Source: Paraburkholderia elongata (GTDB taxonomy: Bacteria > Pseudomonadota > Gammaproteobacteria > Burkholderiales > Burkholderiaceae). Taken from it: a DNA stretch of 64,000 nucleotides. Positions 53,173 to 63,543 of the stretch are shown piece after piece. Under the pieces are notes generated by a model. That model did no database searches. It was not told the origin of the DNA and worked only from the letters and a program-made list of their open reading frames with translations. A program made the translations under genes and the position numbers. The stretch covers positions 124,001 through 188,000 of the forward strand of contig NZ_WOEZ01000210.1 in the NCBI RefSeq assembly GCF_013177735.1. The letters are read 5' to 3'. Positions within the stretch are counted from its first letter, which is position 1; every line of letters starts with the position of its first letter.

Positions 53173-53633
53173 GTGTCCTTGACCCGTGAATCAAATTTGT
53201 AGTCGGATTCAGCCCTGTCTTCGGCCGGGTGGAACACCTGGACCAACCAGCGTTATTTCAATTATACTTTACGACATGTCAATTTAGAAGTAAATTGGAC
53301 ATCATGGGACGGCGGATCGACTGAGCACGCGGCCTGGGGCGGCGTCAAAGCCATATGGACGGCATGGACGGCGTGCCTTGCCTCGCTCGATGTTGTTGGC
53401 GCGTCCGGCTGGTGGTAGTCAAATAGTGCGCTACGGTGCCGGCCAAATCGACTGTGCTCAACGGGTTCGGCGACGGTCAAGATCCGGCGGCGAGCGTGTG
53501 ATACGTTTGTGAAGCCTGCCTTCATTGACGGTCGCGGATCCTGCGACACCTACACGGTGTTGGTCTGTCAGAAGGCGGAAGGCACTGGAGCACAGAAGTA
53601 CCGAAATATCGAAATTCCCAATCGAGAACCTAA
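53173..53633. other. Divergent intergenic region before TetR gene
   Basis: This 461-bp gap between the crotonase and TetR genes holds no recognisable gene. Near the crotonase start it is AT-rich and contains ATACTTTACG (53264-53273) followed by CAATTT-N6-AAATTG. The TetR-proximal half is GC-rich and of unknown origin. Confidence 0.5.
53264..53298. promoter_or_regulatory. Operator half-site and adjacent inverted repeat
   Basis: ATACTTTACG matches one arm of the 49368-49389 palindrome. Directly beside it lies CAATTT-AGAAGT-AAATTG, perfect 6-bp arms. Both precede the crotonase gene and face the TetR gene, as expected for a control site of this block. Confidence 0.45.
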
Positions 53634-54392
53634 ATGGCGGACAGCACAGTTTCCAGGAACGTTGGTAACAAAAGCAGACCAACTGAACTCAAACGCGCAG
53701 AGCAGCAGCGGGCGCAGGAAACCCGCTCCGCGATCCTGAACGCTGCACTTGCCGAATTCGCCTCGAAGGGCTTTGAGGCTGCGAGTATTCGTAGCATCGC
53801 GGATCGCATCGGATTGCAACATCCGCTTATCACATACCATTACCGATCCAAGGACGATCTCTGGCAAGCGGTAGCGGAGTATGTGTTCGAACGCATTCGC
53901 CATGAGTGGGACCCATATCTGACCGATACCTCCCCTGCCATGGCTGCGGACCGCGTAAAACTTGTGTATCGGGCTTTGTTTCAGTTCACGGTTGATTTTC
54001 CCCAGTTTCACCGCTTCATGCTCCAAGAGTTCCTCGTGTACAGCCCTCGTTTACAGTGGCTCGCCGACACGGTGCTCAAGCCATTGATCAACTGGTTGAT
54101 TCCGCAGATTCGCGCGGCGCAGGATGAAGACGCCTTGCCCCGGGTCGAACCGATCCTCTTGCACTATCTCATGATCAGCCTGACATCAACGCTGTCTGGA
54201 TTCGGCCCGGAAATGCTGGCGACCAGCAATGTTTCTGCGTCCGATCCCGCCGTCGTTGAGGCGTATTGGCAGATGATCGAGGCACTCGTCTTTAGCAAAC
54301 AACCGGAGACGCAATGTTCCGACAAGGCCGAATCGCGTTCGGGTAAGTCCGGTAATCGGCCCCGCGACTCCGCGCGCGAGAGGAACAGTTGA
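53634..54392 (+). CDS. TetR family transcriptional regulator
   Basis: 252 residues. The DNA-binding domain is ETRSAILNAALAEFASKGFE, ASIRSIADRIGLQHPLITYH and YRSKDDLW, a CerR/RutR-like N-terminus. The C-terminal part has a long hydrophilic tail. It is divergent from the 41.8-53.2 kb catabolic block and is its most likely regulator. A sister copy is reduced to a fragment at 41550. Confidence 0.9.
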   Translation: MADSTVSRNVGNKSRPTELKRAEQQRAQETRSAILNAALAEFASKGFEAASIRSIADRIGLQHPLITYHYRSKDDLWQAVAEYVFERIRHEWDPYLTDTSPAMAADRVKLVYRALFQFTVDFPQFHRFMLQEFLVYSPRLQWLADTVLKPLINWLIPQIRAAQDEDALPRVEPILLHYLMISLTSTLSGFGPEMLATSNVSASDPAVVEAYWQMIEALVFSKQPETQCSDKAESRSGKSGNRPRDSARERNS

Positions 54393-54490
54393 GGTACCCC
54401 GCACTACTGCAAGGTTTCAGGGAAGGTCTATACAACTCGTTTTGAAGGCGAACAGTTGCATGGCGCGCTAAGGCTGCCGTGGGCTAACAA

Positions 54491-54516
54491 CTGGGGACAG
54501 TAGCGGGGACAGTAAT
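54491..54516 (+). repeat. Short direct repeat GGGGACAGTA
   Basis: GGGGACAGTA occurs twice in 26 bases between the TetR and DUF1488-like genes. This decamer is a common part of scattered bacterial repeat elements; here it may be a trace of one. No associated transposase is seen. Confidence 0.35.
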
Positions 54517-54606
54517 GCCCATTTCACCTCAAATGCCGGTTTTCCCACATACCGAAAGCTTACAACCGGTTATCCTGATCACTCGGGTAGGTGGCAGGAG
54601 ATGGCT

Positions 54607-54885
54607 ATGTCGGTATATGTCGATGAAGGATTCAGGCCCTGTGTCACGGAATGCGCAACCGTCGCCTTCCGGGTCTGTTTTGACGATCGGGTGCAGATCT
54701 TCGAGGTCAGCGCCGAGGCACTGATGACCTATTGCGGGGCCGCGAGCAAGCGGCGGAAGGATTTACTCGTTGCGTTCGAAGACGCGCAACTGGAAATATT
54801 GAAGGTGGTGGAGTGTAAATGGCCGTTCAAACAGACCGAGCCCATACGGTTGGGACTCGACGAATTTCGAATGGTCAGACATTAG
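54607..54885 (+). CDS. Small DUF1488-like protein
   Basis: 92 residues from the ATG at 54607, seven bases after AGGAG; the ATG at 54601 is too close to the site. The pattern CVTECATVAFRVCFDDRVQIF, SAEALMTYCGA and LVAFEDAQLEILKVV fits the DUF1488 group of short soluble proteins with an ALExHFGA-like middle. Function unknown. It lies 20 bases before the PhnD-like gene and may be in one transcript with it. Confidence 0.6.
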   Translation: MSVYVDEGFRPCVTECATVAFRVCFDDRVQIFEVSAEALMTYCGAASKRRKDLLVAFEDAQLEILKVVECKWPFKQTEPIRLGLDEFRMVRH

Positions 54886-54904
54886 GTATGCCAGAATCGC
54901 GTCC

Positions 54905-55696
54905 ATGACCTGGATCGCCGCCCTGCCGATGTACAACGTGACGCCCGCGCTCGCCACCGCGTGGCGCGAGTGGCTGGACGACGTCTTGCGCCTGGTTACG
55001 CCGGCGTGCCGCATCGTCGAACCCGACGAGGAATTGCATGGCTTCTGGCGGCGCCCTAACGTCCTGCTCTCGCAAACCTGCGGCTATCCCTTGATGCATG
55101 GTTTAAACGAGCAGGTTCAGTTGATCGCAACGCCGCGATTCGACGCGCCGGGCTGCGAGGGCGCGGATTATTCGAGCGTACTGGTCACGCGGGCAGAGGC
55201 ACAGTTCGATTCGCTTGCGGCGTGCTGTGGCGCACGTGCTGCCTACAATCAGGACGATTCCAACAGCGGCATGAACGTGTTTCGCCACGCGGTCGCGCCG
55301 CTTGCGCGCAACGGAGCATTTTTCAGCGCGGTTCTGCGCACCGGCTCGCATCTTGAATCATTGCGAGCGGTAGTCGAAAATCGCGCGGACGTCGCCGCAA
55401 TCGACTGTGTGACGTTCGCGTTTGTCTGCGATGAATTGCCGGAACTGGCGCAGCAGGTTCGGCAAATCGGTGTGACAGCAGCATCGCCGGGGCTGCCCTT
55501 GATTGCCTCCAACAACGTGCCGTCCGCGACGATCGAGACGCTGCGCGAGGCACTGAACGAAGCGCACCTTGCACGGCCTGAGCGTGCCAAACGCCTGCGT
55601 TTGAAGGGCTTTTCCGCGGTGCAGCTCGCCGATTACGAACGGATCGAGCAACTGGAAAACGAAGCGCGTGCCACCGGCTATGCGCGCCTCGCTTAA
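54905..55696 (+). CDS. PhnD/SsuA/transferrin-like substrate-binding protein
   Basis: 263 residues with the two-lobed binding-protein pattern: SLPMYN-like IAALPMYNVTPALATAWREW at the start, QTCGYPLMHGLNEQVQLIAT, AAYNQDDSNSGMNVFRHAVA and VENRADVAAIDCVTFAFV. There is no signal peptide or lipobox and no ABC permease or ATPase gene nearby, so a transport role is doubtful. It ends 9 bases from the convergent liuD stop. Similar orphan genes next to methylcrotonyl-CoA carboxylase are known from Burkholderiales, but the function is unclear. Confidence 0.75.
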   Translation: MTWIAALPMYNVTPALATAWREWLDDVLRLVTPACRIVEPDEELHGFWRRPNVLLSQTCGYPLMHGLNEQVQLIATPRFDAPGCEGADYSSVLVTRAEAQFDSLAACCGARAAYNQDDSNSGMNVFRHAVAPLARNGAFFSAVLRTGSHLESLRAVVENRADVAAIDCVTFAFVCDELPELAQQVRQIGVTAASPGLPLIASNNVPSATIETLREALNEAHLARPERAKRLRLKGFSAVQLADYERIEQLENEARATGYARLA

Positions 55697-55705
55697 GCCT
55701 CGCGG

Positions 55706-57718
<2,013 letters not shown>

Positions 57719-57803
57719 GAAGTGTCTCGGTGATTGTCCCGTTCGGGGCTGTGTTGTTCTGGTGAGGCCTGCATGCGCCTCGGATAGGTGCCTTCGTAGC
57801 GCT

Positions 57804-58589
57804 TCAACTGCGCCAGGACGGCGTGCGCTTTTCGAGGAACGATGCGACGCCTTCACGGCCTTCCGCACCTGCCCGCGTGCGCGCGATGCGCGCCGCCGTG
57901 TCCTCGATCATGGCCTCGTTCAACTCGTGACCGGCGATGTCCTGTACGAGTTGCTTGCAGGCACGCACGGCTTGCGGGCCGTTTGCGCAAAGCGTTTCAG
58001 CGATCTGCTGCACGGTGGCGTCGAGTTGCTCCATGCCCACCGCTTCGCTGACGAGACCAAGGCGATATGCCGTCGCGCAATCGAACTGCTCGGCGGTCGT
58101 GAAGTAGCGGCGCGACGCCTGCTCGCCCAACGCGCGGATCACGTACGGCGCGATGGTGGCCGGGATCAGGCCGAGACGCGCTTCCGAGAGGCAAAAACGC
58201 GCGCTCGCCACCGCGACGACGATATCGCACGCCGAGATCAATCCCATGCCGCCTGCGTACGCGTCGCCGTTCACGCGCGCGATCACCGGCTTGTTGCAGC
58301 GATAGATCGACGACAGCATGTTCGCGAGCAGCATCGCGTCGGCACGGTTCTCGTCGTCCGAGTAGCCGGCCATCTTCTTCATCCAGTTCAGGTCGGCGCC
58401 CGCACAGAACGCCTTGCCGTTCGCGGCGAGCACCACCGCGCGCACGTCGTCGCGTGCGTTCAGAGCCGTGAAGGCCGAAGTCACTTCGGCGATCATCGTT
58501 TCGTTGAACGCGTTGCGCACATCCGGCCGGTTCAGTGTGACCGTGGCGATCTGACCGGCGAAAGCGACATTCAGCGTTTCGTATTGCAT
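57804..58589 (-). CDS. liuC: Methylglutaconyl-CoA hydratase (crotonase)
   Basis: 261 residues from the ATG at 58589, preceded by AGGAG. Motifs KAFCAGADLNWMKKMAGYS and GDAYAGGMGLISACDIVVA, and SEARLGLIPATIAPYVIRAL with the catalytic acidic residues, are specific for the LiuC group. It hydrates 3-methylglutaconyl-CoA to HMG-CoA. It lies 28 bases after liuB. Confidence 0.92.
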   Translation of the reverse strand: MQYETLNVAFAGQIATVTLNRPDVRNAFNETMIAEVTSAFTALNARDDVRAVVLAANGKAFCAGADLNWMKKMAGYSDDENRADAMLLANMLSSIYRCNKPVIARVNGDAYAGGMGLISACDIVVAVASARFCLSEARLGLIPATIAPYVIRALGEQASRRYFTTAEQFDCATAYRLGLVSEAVGMEQLDATVQQIAETLCANGPQAVRACKQLVQDIAGHELNEAMIEDTAARIARTRAGAEGREGVASFLEKRTPSWRS

Positions 58590-58617
58590 CGTTGCAGCTC
58601 CTGCGCCTAGCGCGCTG

Positions 58618-60225
58618 TCACATTCTGAACACGCCGAATTGCGTGTCTTCGATCGGCGCATTCATCGTCGCCGAGAGGCCGAGACCGAGCACGTCGCGCG
58701 TTTGCGCCGGATCGATCACGCCGTCGTCCCATAGACGCGCGCTCGCGTAGTACGGGTGCCCCTGATGCTCGTATTGATCGCGGATCGGCTGCTTGAACGT
58801 CTCTTCCTCTTCGGCGCTCCACGAACCACCCTTGCCTTCGATGCCGTCGCGCTTGACCGTGGCCAGCACCGACGCCGCCTGCTCGCCGCCCATCACCGAG
58901 ATGCGCGCGTTCGGCCACATCCACAGGAAGCGCGGCGAATACGCCCGACCGCACATGCCGTAGTTGCCCGCGCCGAACGAACCGCCGATGATCACCGTGA
59001 ACTTCGGCACCTTCGCCGTGGCCACGGCCGTCACCATCTTCGCGCCGTTACGCGCGATGCCTTCGTTTTCGTACTTGCGGCCGACCATGAAGCCCGTGAT
59101 GTTCTGCAGGAACACTAGCGGAATCTTGCGCTGGCAGCAAAGTTCGATGAAGTGCGCGCCCTTGAGCGCCGACTCCGAAAACAGAATGCCGTTGTTCGCG
59201 ATGATGCCGACCGGATGCCCCCAGATATGCGCGAAACCGGTCACGAGCGTGGTGCCGTAGCGGGCCTTGAATTCATCGAAAGCGGAATCGTCGACAATAC
59301 GCGCGATTACCTCGCGGATATCGAACGGCTTGCGCGTATCGGCGGGAATCACGCCGTACATGCTCTTCACGTCATAGCGCGGCGGCTTCGGCTCCTGCAA
59401 CGCCACCGGCACCTGCTTCGTGCGATTCAGATTGCCGACGATGCTGCGCGCAATGCCCAACGCATGCGCGTCGTTCTGTGCGAGATGATCGACCACGCCC
59501 GACAGCCGCGTATGCACGTCGCCACCGCCGAGGTCTTCCGCGCTCACCACTTCACCGGTTGCAGCTTTGACGAGCGGCGGGCCGCCGAGAAAAATCGTCC
59601 CTTGATTCTTGACGATGATCGACTCATCGCTCATGGCGGGAACGTAGGCGCCGCCCGCCGTGCACGAGCCCATCACCACGGCGATTTGCGGAATGCCTGC
59701 CGCGGACAGATTCGCCTGGTTAAAGAAGATGCGGCCGAAGTGATCGCGATCGGGGAACACGTCGTCCTGATTCGGCAGATTCGCACCGCCCGAGTCGACC
59801 AGATAGACACACGGCAAATGGTTTTCGGCGGCGATTTCCTGAGCCCGCACGTGCTTTTTCACGGTGACAGGATAGTAAGTGCCGCCTTTGACCGTCGCGT
59901 CATTGCAAACGATCACGCACTCCTGCCCCGCGATGCGGCCAATGCCGGTGATGACGCCCGCACCCGGCGCGTCGTTGTGGTACATGCCATAGGCCGCGAG
60001 TTGCGAGAACTCGAGAAACGGCGTGCCCGGATCGAGCAGTTTCTCGATGCGCTCACGCGGCAGCAGCTTGCCGCGGCCCGTGTGTTTGTCGCGCGCCGCT
60101 TGCCCGCCGCCCAGCGAGAGTTTCGCGATCTTCGCGCGAAGATCGGCGACCAGCGCTTCGAGCGCCGCCGCATTGGCGCGGAAATCGTCCGAGCGCGGAT
60201 TCAGCTTTGATTCGATGATCGGCAT
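58618..60225 (-). CDS. liuB: Methylcrotonyl-CoA carboxylase carboxyltransferase beta subunit
   Basis: 535 residues from MPIIESKLNPRSDDF, with AGGAGA nine bases upstream. Carboxyltransferase halves include DKHTGRGKLLPRERIEKLLD, VDSGGANLPNQDDVFPDRDHFG (typical for MCC), GSCTAGGAYVPAMSDE and the C-terminal GGSFGAGNYGMCGRAYSPRF. It transfers CO2 from biotin on LiuD to 3-methylcrotonyl-CoA. The length and VFPDRDHFGRIF distinguish it from propionyl-CoA carboxylase beta. Confidence 0.95.
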   Translation of the reverse strand: MPIIESKLNPRSDDFRANAAALEALVADLRAKIAKLSLGGGQAARDKHTGRGKLLPRERIEKLLDPGTPFLEFSQLAAYGMYHNDAPGAGVITGIGRIAGQECVIVCNDATVKGGTYYPVTVKKHVRAQEIAAENHLPCVYLVDSGGANLPNQDDVFPDRDHFGRIFFNQANLSAAGIPQIAVVMGSCTAGGAYVPAMSDESIIVKNQGTIFLGGPPLVKAATGEVVSAEDLGGGDVHTRLSGVVDHLAQNDAHALGIARSIVGNLNRTKQVPVALQEPKPPRYDVKSMYGVIPADTRKPFDIREVIARIVDDSAFDEFKARYGTTLVTGFAHIWGHPVGIIANNGILFSESALKGAHFIELCCQRKIPLVFLQNITGFMVGRKYENEGIARNGAKMVTAVATAKVPKFTVIIGGSFGAGNYGMCGRAYSPRFLWMWPNARISVMGGEQAASVLATVKRDGIEGKGGSWSAEEEETFKQPIRDQYEHQGHPYYASARLWDDGVIDPAQTRDVLGLGLSATMNAPIEDTQFGVFRM

Positions 60226-60392
60226 TGCTTGGCTTCTCCTATTCGCCGCTTTTTGTAGGCCGGCAGTGACGCGCTGCATTGGGTCGTGCGCTGTATTGCG
60301 CCGTAGGCTGCAGTGGTCCACGGTAATCCCGCGGGGCACCCGAAGTGCTTCCGCAGTGACCAGTTAAGCAGCACGACGCGCAGTGTTGTGGC

Positions 60393-61574
60393 TCAAGCCG
60401 TTTCGGCGAACAGTTCGCGGCCAATCAGCATGCGACGGATTTCGCTCGTGCCCGCGCCGATTTCATAGAGCTTGGCATCGCGCCACAGACGGCCGACCGG
60501 ATACTCGTTGATATAACCATTGCCACCGAGAATCTGAATCGCCTCGCCGGCCATCCACGTCGCTTTTTCAGCGGTGTAGAGAATCACGCCCGCGCAGTCC
60601 TTACGCACCTGGCGCACGTGTTCTTTGCCGAGCGTATCGAGTTGCCGGCCCACTGCGTAGAGGTACGCGCGGCACGCTTGCAGCGTGGTGTACATATCGG
60701 CGACCTTGCCTTGAATCAGCTGGAATTCGCCGATCGGCTGGCCGAACTGTTTGCGGTCGTGGATATACGGCACGACTGCGTCCATGACCGCAACCATGAT
60801 GCCGGTCGGGCCGCCGGCGAGCACGGCGCGTTCGTAATCGAGGCCGCTCATCAGCACCTTCACGCCGCCGTTCAACTGGCCGAGAATGTTTTCTTCCGGC
60901 ACTTCCACGTTCTCGAACACCAGTTCACCGGTATGGGAGCCGCGCATGCCGAGCTTGTCGAGTTTTTGCGCGACCGAGAAGCCTTTCATACCCTTCTCGA
61001 CGATAAACGCGGTAATGCCGCGCGAATTCGCTTCGAGATCGGTTTTTGCATAGACGACGAGCGTGTCGCAATCCGGGCCATTGGTGATCCACATCTTCGT
61101 GCCGTTCAGCACATAGTGATCGCCCTTCTTATCCGCGCGCAGTTTCATGCTGACGACGTCCGACCCCGCGTTCGGTTCGCTCATGGCGAGTGCGCCAATG
61201 TGCTCACCGGAAACCAGCTTGGGCAGATACTTTTCCTTTTGCGCAGCCGTGCCGTTGCGGTGAATCTGGTTGACGCACAGATTCGAGTGCGCGCCGTACG
61301 AGAGACCGACCGATGCCGACGCGCGCGAGATTTCTTCCATCGCGATCATGTGCGCCGTGTAGCCCATATTCACGCCGCCGTATTCCTCCGAGACCGTCAT
61401 GCCGAGCACGCCCAGGTCGCCAAATTTGCGCCACAGGTCCATGGGGAACTGATCCGACCGATCGATTTCCGCGGCACGTGGGGCGATTTCTTTGGCAGCG
61501 AATCCTGCGATGCTGTCACGCAGCATTTCGATTTCTTCGCCGAGCGGGAATTGCAAACCGGGCAGGTTGCTCAT
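60393..61574 (-). CDS. liuA: Isovaleryl-CoA dehydrogenase
   Basis: 393 residues from MSNLPGLQFPLGEEIEML (GGAG upstream); a longer frame to 61718 is unsupported. Acyl-CoA dehydrogenase fold with ALAMSEPNAGSDVVSMKLRA, WITNGPDCD and the catalytic base in GLDYERAVLAGGPTGI, the position used by isovaleryl-CoA dehydrogenases, plus QILGGNGYINEYPVGRLWRD. It oxidises isovaleryl-CoA to 3-methylcrotonyl-CoA, the first step specific to leucine breakdown. It is first in the operon. Confidence 0.95.
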   Translation of the reverse strand: MSNLPGLQFPLGEEIEMLRDSIAGFAAKEIAPRAAEIDRSDQFPMDLWRKFGDLGVLGMTVSEEYGGVNMGYTAHMIAMEEISRASASVGLSYGAHSNLCVNQIHRNGTAAQKEKYLPKLVSGEHIGALAMSEPNAGSDVVSMKLRADKKGDHYVLNGTKMWITNGPDCDTLVVYAKTDLEANSRGITAFIVEKGMKGFSVAQKLDKLGMRGSHTGELVFENVEVPEENILGQLNGGVKVLMSGLDYERAVLAGGPTGIMVAVMDAVVPYIHDRKQFGQPIGEFQLIQGKVADMYTTLQACRAYLYAVGRQLDTLGKEHVRQVRKDCAGVILYTAEKATWMAGEAIQILGGNGYINEYPVGRLWRDAKLYEIGAGTSEIRRMLIGRELFAETA

Positions 61575-61750
61575 TGCTGTGTCTCCAGAGTTCGTTGGCG
61601 GGCCGGTTAGCCCGGGTGGGCACCGGCTCGTCTGAGTGCGGCTCAGCGGACGGCGGCGGCCTTGTGGGCCGCCTTCACCACGCCGCACGAGGCGCGAAAC
61701 GTTCAAGGCGCATTTCACGCCAGATTTACGTAAGCGTCAAGAGGTATTTT

Positions 61751-61763
61751 TGAGTATCACTCA
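61751..61763. promoter_or_regulatory. Possible operator between liuA and TetR gene
   Basis: TGAGT-ATC-ACTCA, a perfect 5-bp inverted repeat in the 280-bp divergent gap, about 90 bases before the TetR start. Position fits a TetR-family autoregulator that also controls liuABCD. The arms are short. Confidence 0.4.
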
Positions 61764-61854
61764 GAAACGCTCCGATGCGGCTCGGTCACGCTCATACCGT
61801 GATAGTATCGCCGTCATCGGGGCTATTGGCCTCACAAAACTGAACTGAACTCAT

Positions 61855-62598
61855 ATGACGGTTGCCTTGAAGGCTGAGTTACCTGCCTCACGCCGCCAGC
61901 CGGCCGGGCGCAAGTCTCAGCAGCGCGTGAAGGAGATCTTGCAGGCGGGCCGCGATGTGTTCTCCGAGAAGGGCTACGAGCGCGCGACGACGGCGGAGAT
62001 TGCGCAGCGCCTGGGCATTTCCGAGGCGACCGTATTCAGTTATTTCCGCGGCAAGCGTGAGTTATGCGCGCGGGTGATCGGCGACTGGTACGACGAAATC
62101 ATTGAAGCGATCGAGTCCGGGTTACCGCGTGATGGCAATGTGCGGCAGCAATTTGCTTTTATTGTGCGCACGCATTTGCGGTTGATGCTGGTCAATGGCA
62201 CTGACCTATGTGCTTTGGTGTTGTCTGAGGGCCGGGCTCGGCATCATGAGTTGAGTGAGGCGCTGACCGAATTGCAGCGGCGGTACACGGCGCCTTTGAT
62301 GCGGGTGTTGGCGCAGGGCCAGGAGACTGGGCAGATTCGGGCTGATATGCCATTGAGGCTGCTGCGGTCGATGGTGTTCGGGCCGATGGAACATGTGTTG
62401 TGGGACGCTACGCTGGCTAATCGGCACATTGATATTGACGCTACCGCGGATCAGTTGATCGATGTTTTGTGGGCGGCTTTGATGCCGCCGGATTTGGCGG
62501 TTAGTGCTTTGCAGCAGTTCAGGGTTGAGGTGGCTGAGGCGAACCGGCGGTTTGAGGAGGTGACCCGTAATACGGGTGGAGCGCCTGGCGGCGAATAG
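61855..62598 (+). CDS. TetR family regulator divergent from liu operon (LiuQ-like)
   Basis: 247 residues. The DNA-binding domain is RVKEILQAGRDVFSEKGYER, TTAEIAQRLGISEATVFSYF and RGKRELC. TetR-type LiuQ regulators are known to control branched-chain amino-acid degradation in beta-proteobacteria, and this gene's divergent place suggests that role. Codon use toward the 3' end shifts to more T-rich codons (GTTTTGTGGGCG), continuing into the repeat-rich region after the stop. Confidence 0.88.
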   Translation: MTVALKAELPASRRQPAGRKSQQRVKEILQAGRDVFSEKGYERATTAEIAQRLGISEATVFSYFRGKRELCARVIGDWYDEIIEAIESGLPRDGNVRQQFAFIVRTHLRLMLVNGTDLCALVLSEGRARHHELSEALTELQRRYTAPLMRVLAQGQETGQIRADMPLRLLRSMVFGPMEHVLWDATLANRHIDIDATADQLIDVLWAALMPPDLAVSALQQFRVEVAEANRRFEEVTRNTGGAPGGE

Positions 62599-62634
62599 TG
62601 GTTTTGGTTTTTGGGTTTTTTTGCCTACGCGGCG

Positions 62635-62738
62635 CTTGTTTGCTTGTTTGCCTGTTTGCCTGTTTGCCTGTTTGCCTGTTTGCCTGTTTGCCTGTTTGCC
62701 TGTTTGCCTGTTTGCCTGTTTGCCTGTTTGCCTGTTTG
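62635..62738. repeat. 8-bp tandem repeat, 13 units
   Basis: Two units CTTGTTTG followed by eleven identical units CCTGTTTG, 104 bp in all, 37 bases past the TetR stop. Perfect copies indicate recent slippage, so unit number likely varies between strains. No gene is seen reading through it. The whole gap 62599-63543 is filled by this array and a long inverted repeat. Confidence 0.95.
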
Positions 62739-62770
62739 CCTGCGGCGGTGGTCTTTTCTTGATCTGTCTG

Positions 62771-63014
62771 CATGCGCGGCGCTTGTTTGTCTGTGTGCCT
62801 ACGGCGTTGGCCTTTCCTTGAATTGATATTGGTTTATTAGCGTCGCCCCTGTGCGGGGCAGGCACCTACTTTTCTTTGCCTGCCGCAAAGAAAAGTAGGC
62901 AAAAGAAAGCGGCTCGCCCCCCCCTGCTAAGCGGGTCCCCCGCACAGTTGCGGTAGTGGTGCATCTGGAATCTGTGTTCTCGCACATTCGGCGTGAGTGA
63001 CAAGGCAGTCATAC
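62771..63014 (+). repeat. Long intergenic inverted repeat, left arm
   Basis: About 240 bp that match the reverse complement of 63234-63478 with some changes. Within each arm lies a perfect 15-bp stem with a 5-base loop, CCTACTTTTCTTTGC and GCAAAGAAAAGTAGG (62870-62904 in this arm). Such CTACTTTTCTTTGC elements are common between Burkholderia genes. Confidence 0.88.
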
Positions 63015-63233
63015 TTCCGGCGGCGCTGCGCGCGCCCAGCGGTACCTCAGAAAACCGCCCGCTATTCTTTCAGGCTCATGCTTTACTCGGCGCGGTGGCA
63101 CTTCCAAAACCCCATCGCGTTCGCGCATTCCGCGCCTCGCCTAGGCGAAGCCGATGGCTCCCACCACCCCAAAACGAAGCCCCCGGTTTCCCAGGCATCC
63201 CCATCCGCGACGCACGCAGTGCGGAGTGGGAGT

Positions 63234-63478
63234 TGATGAGTCCTTTGTCGCTAACGCTGAAGGTGCGAGGACACGGATTCCAGATGCGCCACTACCGCTA
63301 CTGTGCGAGAGACCCGCTTAGCAGGGGGTTCGAGCCGCTTTCTTTTGCCTACTTTTCTTTGCGGCAGGCAAAGAAAAGTAGGTGCCTGCCCCGCACAGGG
63401 GCGACGCTAATAGACCAATAAGAAAACAAGGAAAGGCCAACCCCGCAGGCAAACAGACAAAAAGCGCCGCGAAGGCAA
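63234..63478 (-). repeat. Long intergenic inverted repeat, right arm
   Basis: Inverted partner of 62771-63014 with the same inner hairpin and the same GCCCCTGTGCGGGGC palindrome. The roughly 220 bases between the arms hold no gene I recognise; frames there are shadows. Confidence 0.88.
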
Positions 63479-63543
63479 CCAAACCAAACCAAACAAATGC
63501 GTTAATCTACCTCCCCGGCGGAGCCACCCACGAGGACCCAGAA

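Noticed and set aside
62635..62738. CRISPR-like array
   Set aside because: Units are 8 bp and contiguous with no spacers; this is a simple tandem repeat.
62206..62865. 219-residue minus-strand protein with repeated KQANRQTG
   Set aside because: It is the translation of the 8-bp tandem repeat plus antisense TetR; no ribosome site or family.
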